The position numbers and the translations under genes are program-made. The notes below the pieces were generated by a model. That model was not told where the DNA came from, ran no database searches, and saw only the letters and a program-made list of their open reading frames with translations. From Haliclona indistincta (Eukaryota > Porifera > Demospongiae > Haplosclerida > Chalinidae), in NCBI GenBank assembly GCA_964017065.1, contig OZ024789.1, positions 1,272,764 through 1,336,763 on the forward strand: a stretch of 64,000 bases of DNA. Direction: 5' to 3'. Shown here piece by piece: positions 27,901-37,255 of the stretch (the stretch's first letter is position 1; every line of letters starts with the position of its first letter).

Positions 27901-28427
27901 AGATGGTTCAGCTGATTGTCACAGTAGTCATAGCAGCTTCTTGGCGAGTGAATCACTTCGGATGGAGCCAGTGTTTTTATCTGCTGGAACAGTGCAGTTG
28001 CACTGCTTTCATTAGGCCTGCCTCGGTTTTTGTTCATCTTTTTCTTTCCTGTAGGCCTAGCTGTAGTCTCAACATGCTTGCACACCTATTACAAACAATA
28101 TGAATGCATTATGTGTTTGTGATTTATCTTTCTACTCACAGTGCAGCCATCATCGGTGTGCTCTGTCCAGTTAAAAGGAGTGATGGAGTGCCTATACAGA
28201 ACCCCTTTGGACATAGCAGACTGTTTCCTTCGGGTAGCGGCACAACAAGAGTTGCAGAAGTGTGTTGGATGGATACTGGGAGAGTCTTCTTTTACCACTA
28301 GCCCAAAAGTGGTTTCTAATGCCTCCTGATAGCTCATACAACTATATTTTGGATTTCTCCTCCTTGACCTCTCTAATCTGCCTCCACACACTCTGCAGTG
28401 TGCACTTAGTTGGTGCACGTCTGCCAT
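24996..28427 (-). CDS. RAG1L: RAG1-like transposase, 963 residues, 11 exons
   Basis: Exons in transcript order: 28140-28427, 27474-28085, 27157-27419, 26889-27101, 26590-26838, 26458-26534, 26201-26403, 25824-26147, 25596-25757, 25365-25545, 24996-25315. All junctions are GT-AG and every phase matches, giving 2892 nt with no internal stop. Residues 10-100: RAG1-type N-terminal zinc region (C11-x2-C14, SIHPTHFCNSCC at 51-62, H90, C95-x2-C98). Residues 157-202: RING with six Cys, then a finger with C227/C230/H242/C247. Core: D483 in KLGGDKGHGS, D553 in FFSGDYEFL, C572-x2-C575, H882-x4-H887, E904/E908 in GEQGAES, matching the order of RAG1 D600, D708, C727/C730, H937/H942, E962. The start at 28427 was chosen because it opens the zinc region; an upstream exon is possible. 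Confidence 0.85.
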
Positions 28428-28881
28428 TCTCTTGCCTGCAATCAGCAAATTTGTGTGTTTTATAAGCGGTTGTATCATTTATTAGAAAAAAGGTTACTCT
28501 TCCATTTGTTTATCAATCTCTTTAGTAATGCTTACTTTAGCAGCAGGTCAATGGTATTCACTGAGATCTAAGTGCACTTCCGCTCAAGAGGCCCTTGAAG
28601 TAGCAAACCACAACTATTGTGATTGCAGCTGTGTTGTTCTTGTGTATGCGCAGTAGTGCGTGAATGGTGTTATCAGTGCGTACTACCGCTAGTATTAGTT
28701 GTAATGGTTGTATTAAGTGACTAATGGACGATTTTAAGTACCAAGGTAACTAAGTAGCGTACAGTAACAACCGCTAGACGCTGGTTGTTCTCGTGTGCGC
28801 ACGCGGCCCAGTTAAAGCGATACCGTAATAATTTTTAATTGATTTAATTATAGACTAAATGTCCACGAAAAAACAGCCGTG
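28428..28881 (-). promoter_or_regulatory. Upstream end of the RAG1-like element
   Basis: About 450 bases between the transposase start and the right terminus, with no open frame of note. This is where its promoter must lie. No TATA box stands out. Confidence 0.4.
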
Positions 28882-28958
28882 ATGTACAGTTGTGTGTAGT
28901 ACGTGTCGTCATTATTAGCGTTCAACGTTACCCGTCGACGTGAAATCTAAACCTCTCT

Positions 28959-29255
28959 ATTCTAATACGAGCGCACCTTAGTACAAATTGCTTGGTACGC
29001 GAGTGCTCAGGAGTGCTGTTGCCACTAGCAGTGTTCACAGCAGACAACGAGCAAATCGTCACTGATTTACCTGTCAGGCTTGGTAAGAAAGCTAGCTTAA
29101 GCTTAGCTAATGTTGCGTGGTACATGTCGCATGTAGTGCAGAGCCGATCAAGCTAGTGTAGCCTGTCACTCCGCAGTGGCCTGAATAGTTCTCTTTACAG
29201 TAACACTGTATTAGCATAAGTGCTAACTAAGTCATTAATAAAAAAAAGAAAATAA
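28959..29255 (+). repeat. R2 second copy, right part
   Basis: Resumes R2 sequence at ATTCTAATACGAGCGCACC, aligning with 11444-11710, after the Harbinger insertion. Confidence 0.9.
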
Positions 29256-29601
29256 ACAAGTAATAAAAACATTTTAACAAAAAATGCAAGAGATTTAGGG
29301 TTGGTACAAGTATCGAAAAAGTATGGAAACAAGATTGTGAACTTCTAGGTAAGTAAACAAGATTTAAAATAAAAAGGACTGTAACAATAGCAGTGTAATG
29401 CTACCTCCCTAAATTAACTGCTTTCTATAGTTGTAGTTAATTTAATAGGGAGGTAGCATTACACTGCTATTGTTACAGTCCTTTTTATTTTAAATCTTGT
29501 TTACTTACCTAGAAGTTCACAATCTTGTTTCCATACTTTTTCGATACTTGTACCAACCCTAAATCTAATTGAATTTTTTGTTAAAATGTTTTTATTACTT
29601 G
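29256..29601. mobile_element. Fold-back element, copy 2
   Basis: A near-perfect palindrome centred near 29428. Compared with copy 1 it contains an extra ~28 bp (GTGAACTTCTAGGTAAGTAA and 8 further bases) in the left arm and the exact complement in the right arm, so both arms changed together. Confidence 0.9.
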
Positions 29602-29616
29602 TACTATAATATTATT

Positions 29617-30020
29617 ATTAGGGAGGCACGGTAGTGACTCCCTATGTAGGGATGAACGAGAAAACAAGATGGCGGCTACATACAATGTATTAGCGTTCAA
29701 ACGCTGATATTTCGCCTGGTGATGAATTTTATACGTCCATAGACACTTAGATCTGCTATCTGGCGTTGCCCCATCTTACAGTAGCAAGGAGATTGCTCGA
29801 AATTGTTACTAAAGTGACGAACCTGGAAACGGTGAAAATCGACTTTCGTCATCTTCGTTTTCTTTCTTTCTTCAACTCGTCTAGCGCCTTAACACGAATA
29901 CTGTACTCAGCTAAACACCCACTAATAGTCATGAAATTCTTCTGGCATGTGCCTTTTGAACCTAGTTTTTAGCGAAATGAAAGTTTTATTCAAGCGGGCT
30001 TCACGATCACGAGCTGTAGG
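29617..30020 (+). repeat. R1 interspersed repeat, copy b
   Basis: Aligns with 3108-3480, starting GGGAGGCACGGTAGTGACTC. The microsatellite position (29858-29873) has only about four TTTC units. Confidence 0.85.
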
Positions 30021-30310
30021 TAGCAATGTGCATGATACCATTTAAAATGCGCACGTGATGTAACGTGAGCGCGCATATGTTGTCTTTGAGTGGCTTCCAC
30101 TTTTGCTGTCCGCTCTTGTGTTTCTCTGCTCTACCTGTCCGTGAGAGTCCGTCCATTTCAGAAGATTGCGACTGTTGATTCTACTTTTGCCACACCGAAG
30201 TTCGGATTTGCTTTTGGGTTCGTCGTCTCGTGTCTCGATCTGTCTGTCACTGAAGAAAGTTGTAAGTTCAATAATTATTTTGAAGAAGGTTAGTTCTGGT
30301 ATAGTAATCA

Positions 30311-30880
30311 TGCCTAGTAAAACACGTAGAAAACACACATATAATCAACAGCGTTATGGAGTGAATAGAGATAAAATACTAGCTGAGAGAAAGGAAGCGT
30401 ATGATACCAATTCTGAGTCTAAGAAAGCAGCATCTAAAATTGCTTCGAAGAAGGCTTATGAAAAGAATCGTCAGCTTAAGAAATTGGTGTCAAAGATTGC
30501 TGCAAAGCAAGCTTATGACAAAAACCCGGAGACTAAAAAACTGGCGTCAAAGATTGCTGCAAAGCAAGCTTATCACAAAAACCCGGAGACTAAAACACTG
30601 GCGTCAAAGATTGCTGCAAAGCAGGCTTATTTGAAAGATTCAACTGCCAAGAAAGTTGCTGCTTTGTCCAGGTACCATAGTAAATCAGATAAAATCAAAG
30701 CACAACGTAGGGCAAAGTACTGTAATAGTTCGCATCAGAAGAAAGTGTCATCACGTGTTTGGTATCTCAAAAACACGAAGGTTAAAACACAAGCTTGTAT
30801 GGCGTACTATGCTAAACGTAAAGAAATCATTTCCCACACTAGGAGAATCAAATACTATTTTGTCTCCTCCAAAATCTAGT
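30311..30880 (+). pseudogene. Helitron-associated N-terminal fragment with basic repeats
   Basis: Open frame starting MPSKTRRKHTYNQQRY with about seven repeats of a 17-residue Lys/Ala-rich unit (KNPETKKLASKIAAKQAY). Repeats of this type precede the zinc and helicase parts of invertebrate Helitron proteins as I recall them. The frame ends in non-homologous sequence at 30879, and the rest of the protein resumes only at 33538. An upstream in-frame extension to 30166 exists but looks non-coding. Confidence 0.6.
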
Positions 30881-31372
30881 GTAATAGTACAGCAAATAAG
30901 TGCAGAAATTTACATGATTGTGCTCTTCGATGATACAAGCATAGAATTTTGCATGCAGTTAGAGTATGACCTAATGGAATAAAATAGCTATAGGGACATC
31001 TCAGATTATTTCCGTGAATAAAAATAATGGGTATTTTAATTAACGAAAATTAATTTAATGGAATTCATTTAATTACAACAGTATAGTAAGATTTTGTACA
31101 TAATTCTTGTCAGAATATGTTTTAGTGTATGAGTGCACTTCTAGCTGCATATCAAAACAGGCATAGTAGCATGTTTACGCTTCACATCGACACCCCCAAA
31201 TATTAAAACATACAGTTTTAGAATCCCATGTGCTCTGCCACATGCTGGGACAGTAGCAAGACACAGATAAGATTCGTTCAAGTTATTATTGGTTTATAGT
31301 TGTCACAAATCTTATTAGTAAATCTTTCCTGAATCTTTCTGTACTTTAGTGCATTTAAGTAACAATGGATAA

Positions 31373-31650
31373 GACTCATAGAATGTTCAATGTGCACCAA
31401 CAAACGCAAGATATTCTGATAAGCCAGTGACTGACTGGACAGAATGTATCATCTGCCAGAAGGCAACAACAGAAGTGTTAAGATGGCCAGCAGAGTCTAA
31501 ACGTGGCACACAAGGAGCAGGATACCAGAATCATGCTGATCTTCTTCAGGGGTTTCATAAGGCTGGAGAGCTGCCAATAAGCTTAGATTTGTCTAGACTT
31601 GATGATGGAGGAGGCATTGATGCAACATCGCCACCTAAATTTAGGCTTCC
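31373..31650 (+). pseudogene. Fragment of a multicopy metazoan ORF (CIICQ family), 5' part
   Basis: TDWTECIICQKATTEVLRWP, followed by ESKRGTQGAGYQ and LDLSRLDDGGG, matches the start of a high-copy uncharacterised gene family I recall from cnidarians, molluscs and sponges. Homology stops at about 31625, where the palindrome cluster begins. The matching 3' part is at 32700-33240. Function unknown. Confidence 0.55.
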
Positions 31651-31880
31651 TACCATGCCTAAATTTAGGCTGTCTCAAGCAGCTTTGTCCAAATTTGGGC
31701 TAATATCAAGCACCCCACCTAAATTAAGGCAACTTTGCTGATGTTCAGACAACACCACCTAAATTTAGGTGCCATTGCTAAATTATTTTTGATGATTTTG
31801 AAAGAATTTGCAAACATCAACCACCTAAATTTAGGTGGCCTAAAATACTTTTTAAGTGGAGGCACCTAAATTTAGGTGGC
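31631..31880. repeat. Seven copies of a 14-18 bp palindrome
   Basis: CCACCTAAATTTAGGTGG or close variants at 31631-31646, 31657-31670, 31687-31700, 31715-31730, 31756-31771, 31821-31838 and 31863-31878, separated by unrelated sequence. The best copies are perfect palindromes. Spacing is irregular, so it is not a tandem array. Confidence 0.9.
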
Positions 31881-32091
31881 GAGAGTCAAACTTTATTTAA
31901 TTTCAAGAGCTTTCTTAGGCATTTGCTAAGGAATATCAATAAATTGGTTCAAATCTGCAAAAATAATTGGACAAAATAAAAAATAACGTGTTACAAGATG
32001 AACTCTTAAGAAAAGCATCAACCTTTGATGTTGACATTAATGTAGTTGCAAGATGAGCGACTTCTTGCCAAGCTAAGTGCGGGTAATCTAA

Positions 32092-32693
32092 AGGTGTGTC
32101 CACACTATGTAGTGAATGCGCATTCGATCCGGATCGAATGCGCATTGACTGCGTCCACACCTAATGCGCATTGGCTAATCCGGTTCGAATCCGGATTCAG
32201 CTCAATCCACCTCCAGAGGTGGTTTCGATCCGGATCGCGCAATTGCGCTTTGCGCATACGGCCAAAAACGAGGTGCGGTTTGCTCTATCATGTGACTTAT
32301 CGAGGCGGAGTTGCCTGCCAGTCTATCTACTTGCTACTAGTCTGCCAGACTGACGAATACTGGGCGCTTTTAGGTCCATACTGAACGCTGTTAGGCGAAT
32401 ACTGGGCGCTGTAGTATGCTTACGTTCGTCTTCCCCGTGCTCGTGCATGACGTTCGAGTGCACCTGAGAGCCATCCATAGAAAGAACAGTACAGCTAGTG
32501 CAGTTCGCGGTACCGCCATCCTGTGTTGGTATACGCGTGACTATCACGTGCAAACATGCATGTTGAAACCGCTTCGTCAGTAGTACTACTAGTAGTGTGG
32601 ACGCGATGAATGCGCATTGAATGCGATTTCGATTCGCATCGATCAATTCGGTTTGCAAACCGGTTCGAATCCAGTTCAGGTGTGGACACACCT
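32092..32693. mobile_element. Harbinger-type MITE (602 bp)
   Basis: Inverted ends AGGTGTGTCCACAC, flanked by the target duplication TAA (32089-32091, 32694-32696), a PIF/Harbinger-type site. The interior has several internal palindromes built on GATCCGGATC and GAATGCGCATT. No transposase. Confidence 0.85.
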
Positions 32694-32699
32694 TAATTG

Positions 32700-33243
32700 C
32701 ACAAGATGCTCAGTATCATTACCGTATCATTCTTTGGAGGCAGAGGAAATAAAACTGCATGGGAGGTTTGGAAAGTGTATACAGATGTCACCTCAGCATT
32801 TTGTGCTTTGGCTGCTAGACCAACACCGCAAACTATTGACACATGGATAGAGAGAGTTAAAAGATTTGTAGTTTTGCTTTATGACCGCACCAGTAGCCAG
32901 ATGTGTGTTAATAGTGCTAGAAAAGAACTATTTTACTCAAAAAGGAAGGACAATTGATGGACTGCCTCCAACAGAGGCTGCTCTTGTACAACACATTATG
33001 AGGGCTGCTTACCAAGCTGGTCACTGCTGGGGACAGACAATGGTTCCTCCACCAGAGCTGTCATCACCAAGTCAATGGGGTTGGAACGAAAGTACTGATG
33101 GAAATTGGTAAGTTAATTGGACTACTTTGCCAGAGGCTACACATGCTTGCAGAGAACTGATACGATGTGGCTGTAAGAAAGGATGTAGAGGCCGTTGCAA
33201 GTGTCAAAAAGCTGCTCTTGAGTGTACGCACTTTGTTTTTGTG
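32700..33243 (+). pseudogene. CIICQ-family ORF, 3' part
   Basis: Frames carry VSFFGGRGNKTAWEVWK, then LPPTEAALVQHIMRAAYQAGHCWG, then a Cys-rich end (CGCKKGCRGRCKC). These are recognisable as the distal part of the same multicopy family as 31373. The reading frame changes at about 32945, and the middle of the gene is deleted or replaced. It is a decayed copy. Confidence 0.6.
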
Positions 33244-33537
33244 GTGGACTATGTGGTGACTGTTGAACAACGTATAAATCAATTGTCTTGCTATGATTGT
33301 TAGAAAAAAATTCAAAATCAGTGTCAGAAAATAATTTTGGGCTATTTAAAACATTAATTATCACCAATTAAAACTGATTTTTTTCAAAATGCTCTATTTT
33401 TTTCCCAGGGAAAAAGCTAAGATGCCCCTATAGCTAAAAATATTCCTTGGCACACACTCTAACTACACACAAAATTTCATGCTTGTATCATCTAAGAGCA
33501 CAATCATTACACCTATATCTGCTGTACTATAAAGGAA

Positions 33538-35913
33538 ATGTACATCAATGAAGTAATGAGGGAATTACTAGCTAATCGTAAAGCAAGGACCGAGGTTATG
33601 AAAGCTTTTAAAGAGCAGCCTATACAAAAGCGATTGGCTACTAAAATCTCTTATCGTGTTGCATGTAGAATAGCAGCTCGTAGGCTGGTTAATGAAGCCT
33701 TAAAGAAGCGTAAGGAATATGCTGCTAAATTGATCAAATCTGCTAAAAGTATCAATGCAAAGAGTATCAAAAGCAGAGATGACTTTGGTGAAGGCATTCA
33801 TCGCAAAAAATCATGTGATCCATACTTCTATGAAGCATCGTATGTAAAGGATGATGATGATTCAGATGTGCCCGATCGTATTGATCCTTCCAGCCAGCCT
33901 CGTGATGAAATGCCGTGTACCAGTGATTGTAAGCCAATCACTGATGATGAAGTCAATGCAATTGTTAGACTAAAGAATGCCTTTACTCTTCCAATGCATG
34001 ACTTACGACAAGCATTACAATCATGTGATGACTGCCCAAATGAACGCCAAATGATGGGTCATTCTTTGGCATGTCATCAAACTGGTAGTATGTGTAATAG
34101 TGAGCTTCGTATTTTATGAGCAGCTTCAGCACATCATAAAGTACTGAGAACGTTTATGCGTCGAGTATATCGTGCAAAGGCAAATCACGAATCCCTTGTT
34201 GGCATTGATCGTGCCCTAGGCGAAGGTAATTTCAAGCATTTACTTTCTGCAACTGGGAAGAGCTTTGACGAGTTGTTAACAACTAATAATTTTGTTGATG
34301 AAGAAGGCTCCTCAATAAACAACTCGTTTTATAGAGTGCTCAACTTAGAAACCACCTTGCAGTTACAGCATGCTCTAGTCATATCCCAACTTGAGAAAGA
34401 GTGGAATGACGATGCTGAAAACATGTGTTGTAGCTGTCAATGTTTGTTTCAGAGAAAATCTGTCACAAAAGCCAACTTCTCAAAGCATTTTGATTCGGAC
34501 ATTGGGTCAGAGCTAGTAGACTATATACTGAAGCACACTCCTCCAGGCGAGGATGAAACACTCTATATGTGTAGCTACAGTAAACCCAAAATCAAAGCCG
34601 ATGTATTGCCACCGCGATGTGTTTTAAATGGTTTGGAAACTGTACCCATTCCATCTGAGCTTGATAAACTCGATGCCCTTAGCAAACAGTTCATTCAGCT
34701 TGCTAAATGCTTTCAGACAGTAGTTAGACTAGGCACGTACACCTGCAAAGTGCATGTGTACAACTCATTGAAAGCCTGCAAGGGTAGTGTGTTTTTTCTG
34801 CCTTTACCATTCAATAAAACGTGTGAAACGCTGTCCAATGTTGAAGGATCGGCAAAGTCTGGTGTTGCATCACCAGAATTGTACATACTAGTGAATGGTA
34901 AACCCACAAAAGCTAATGTTGTTTGGAGATCTCTGGTCAATATAGAACGTGTGAAAGCAGCTATAAGAAAGCTGAAAGAGATTCACAAACTTTATAAGTC
35001 AGTAGAAGCAGACAGCCTCGATGAAACTACACAAAAAGTAATTGAAGTGGCTAACAATGCAACCACTAATAAGGCTACTGCTGACGATATAGCTGGTTAT
35101 CAGTCCTATACTATTAGGTATTTAGATAATCAGATTCCAACTGTTTCTGACATAGACCAATACAAGTTGGTTAACTCTTTAGGGACTGAATTATTTTGAC
35201 GAAAATTCGACTTGCTCTAAACTGACAGTTTGTCTTGCATTTTCTACAACATGCAGTACGTCAGCTGTTCCAAACTAGCACTGTTGTTTCCTGGTATGTC
35301 AAAGTTTAAAACCATGTACTAAACTCTGAGTTGGCCACTCCCACTTCGGAACTGAAGCCGCTTAAGTGCTGCGACCTCGTCATTTTTCAGCCAATTTTGG
35401 TCTTCGTTTAGCCCTTGTGACTGATACAAAAACCTGGTGGTGTCCAGGTGAGCAAACAGCGTAGTTTAGACCATATTCCATGCCCAAGTATGCATTTCCG
35501 GGCATCCTGAAGCCTTAAAAATGCCAAAAGTGGCGAGGGGCTCCGCCCCTTCGAACCCCGGGTTAACGGGGGGACACCCCCCTTTAAAATTTCCCCCCAT
35601 GCTGTACGTTTTAGTGGGGAGGGCACGCCGAAAAACAGGTGGTTTTTTCAGGTAAAGTCATCTTTTGCAAATAAACTTCATTTGACCTTTGTAGAGCACT
35701 TTTTGCACTTTTTATGACGTCTAGAGTAGGTGGAGTCAATTATGGCGGCTAAAGCCGCTATAGGCCTTAAAGGGTTAATGTTACAGAAGCACCTATTCAC
35801 AGTAGATTGAAAGACTTGGATGTTATGTGCTTTCCTGTACTCTACCCAAACGGGCAATTTGGTGAGAATCATCCTCGCAACAAAGATATCACCTTGACCT
35901 TTAGCGAGTTTGT
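33538..35913 (+). pseudogene. Helitron Rep/helicase N-terminal half, interrupted
   Basis: One continuous frame from 33538 to 35174, broken only by a TGA at 34117-34119, contains a basic region, a C-x2-C zinc-like motif (MCCSCQCLFQRKSV) and a domain resembling DUF6570 (LPPRCVLNGLETVPIPSELD; YILVNGKPTKANVVWRSLV). A piggyBac-like MITE occupies 35175-35774. After it, in the same frame, comes EAPIHSRLKDLD, then FPVLYPNGQFGENHPR, the start of the Helitron-like N-terminal domain, which runs into the gap at 35914. The Rep nuclease and helicase motifs would lie in the gap and are not seen on the other side. Confidence 0.75.
35175..35774. mobile_element. piggyBac-like MITE at TTAA
   Basis: Ends CTCTTTAGGGACTG and (inverted) CCCTTTAAGGCC, flanked by TTAA at 35171-35174 and 35775-35778. 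No transposase. The host Helitron frame is continuous across the TTAA once the element is disregarded. Confidence 0.8.
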
Positions 35914-36113
35914 NNNNNNNNNNNNNNNNNNNNNNNNNNNNNNNNNNNNNNNNNNNNNNNNNNNNNNNNNNNNNNNNNNNNNNNNNNNNNNNNNNNNNNN
36001 NNNNNNNNNNNNNNNNNNNNNNNNNNNNNNNNNNNNNNNNNNNNNNNNNNNNNNNNNNNNNNNNNNNNNNNNNNNNNNNNNNNNNNNNNNNNNNNNNNNN
36101 NNNNNNNNNNNNN
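35914..36113. other. Assembly gap (200 N)
   Basis: Exactly 200 N; the true length is unknown. Helitron coding sequence enters from the left and an R1 repeat starts on the right. Confidence 1.
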
Positions 36114-37255
36114 GAACACTGTAGCAAAAAATAATTGTTATGCTATACTATCAGCTCGCCTACGCATGTATGCATGCAGTGCATACGACACTAGTTTGTT
36201 GACCTGTAGTACAGGCTGTACTGTACGGCGGTTATAATTTATATCTGGCAAGCGCAGAATGGTGATCCTATAGCTTGGCGTTCTTTGAAGACTCCAGACA
36301 GAAATTTGTTCTCCGTGAACTATACGGCGCGGAGATACTCAAGCTAGTGCTTGGTCACGTGCGCTAACCACTGCTTGGTCACGTGCGTATTGCGCAATCA
36401 CATTAATGGCGTCTAACACTTAGCTGACAATGGATCACGATCGAGAAATCGCAGAATTTATATCGCCGTTTCGCTAAAAACTAAGTTCAAAAGGCACATG
36501 CTAGGAGAATTTCACGACTGTTCGTGGGTGTTTTGGTCCTGGGACTGCTCATGTAAAGGTGCTAGGCGAGTGGAAGGAAGGAAGGAAGGAAGGAAGGAAG
36601 GAAGGAAGGAAGGAAGGAAGGAAGGAAGGAAGGAAGGAAGGAAGGAAGGAAGGAAGGAAGGAAGGAAGGAAGGAAGGAAGGAAGGAAGGAAGGAAGGAAG
36701 GAAGGAAGGAAGGAAGGAAGGAAGGAAGGAAGGAAGGAAGGAAGGAAGGAAGGAAGGAAGGAAGGAAGGAAGGAAGGAAGGAAGGAAGGAAGGAAGGAAG
36801 GAAGGAAGGAAGGAAGGAAGGAAGGAAGGAAGGAAGGAAGGAAGGAAGGAAGGAAGGAAGGAAGGAAGGAAGGAAGGAAGGAAGGAAGGAAGGAAGGAAG
36901 GAAGGAAGGAAGGAAGGAAGGAAGGAAGGAAGGAAGGAAGGAAGGAAGGAAGGAAGGAAGGAAGGAAGGAAGGAAGGAAGGAGAAGGAAGGAAGGAAGGA
37001 AGGAAGAAGAAAACTAAGATGACGAAACTCGGTTTTCACCGTTTCCAGGTTCGTCACTTTAGTAACAATTTCGAGCAATCTCCTTACTACTGTAAGATGG
37101 GGCAACGCCAGAGAGCAGATTTAGGTGTCTTTTGAGGTATGCAATTCATCACCAGGCGAAATATCAGCGTTTGAATGCTAATACATTGTATGTAGCCGCC
37201 ATCTTGTTTTCATGTTCAACCCTACATAGGGAGGCACTACCATGCCTCCCTAATA
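36114..37255 (-). repeat. R1 interspersed repeat, copy c, with (GGAA)n expansion
   Basis: Reverse-orientation R1. It ends at the right with GTAGGGTTGAACATG and the AAGATGGCGGC motif near 37196-37206. The microsatellite slot is expanded to a pure (GGAA)n run of about 100 units (36572-36981) plus a short impure end to 37006. Long Lys/Glu/Gly/Arg frames here are artefacts. Confidence 0.9.

Larger units (their letters stand above)
24490..28881 (-). mobile_element. RAG1-like DNA transposon, apparently complete
   Basis: A 4392-bp element. Both ends begin CACGGCTGTTTTT when read inward, and the second shared block CGTGGACATTTAG follows at 24515-24527 on the left and, reversed, near 28855-28867 on the right. 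A 4-bp target duplication ATGT flanks it (24486-24489, 28882-28885). It contains one long spliced gene on the minus strand and about 500 bases of terminal sequence on each side. No second gene, in particular no kelch/RAG2-like frame, is present. CAC-starting ends recall RAG, Transib and Chapaev/CACTA elements; a 4-bp duplication fits Chapaev better than the 5 bp of Transib/RAG. Confidence 0.88.
20930..28958. mobile_element. PIF/Harbinger transposon hosting two nested elements
   Basis: Terminal inverted repeats AGAGAGGTTTAGATTCACGT (left) and the same with one extra T (right), flanked by the 3-bp target duplication ATT (20927-20929, 28959-28961). The paralogous R2 copy at 11437-11450 shows the empty site (GTATGTAAGTATTCTAATAC). 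Six 10-bp subterminal repeats (CCTGATCAGA/CCTGATTAGA) occupy 20981-21040. Without the hAT-like element and the RAG1-like element the host is about 2.7 kb, a normal size, with the expected two genes converging. Confidence 0.9.

Noticed and set aside
20930..28958. A single 8-kb transposon carrying both a Harbinger and a RAG1-like transposase
   Set aside because: The RAG1-like gene has its own inverted ends and its own ATGT target duplication inside, so it is a nested insertion.
31631..31880. CRISPR-like palindromic repeats with spacers
   Set aside because: Repeat length and spacing are irregular, only seven variable copies, in a eukaryotic mobile-element graveyard with no cas genes.
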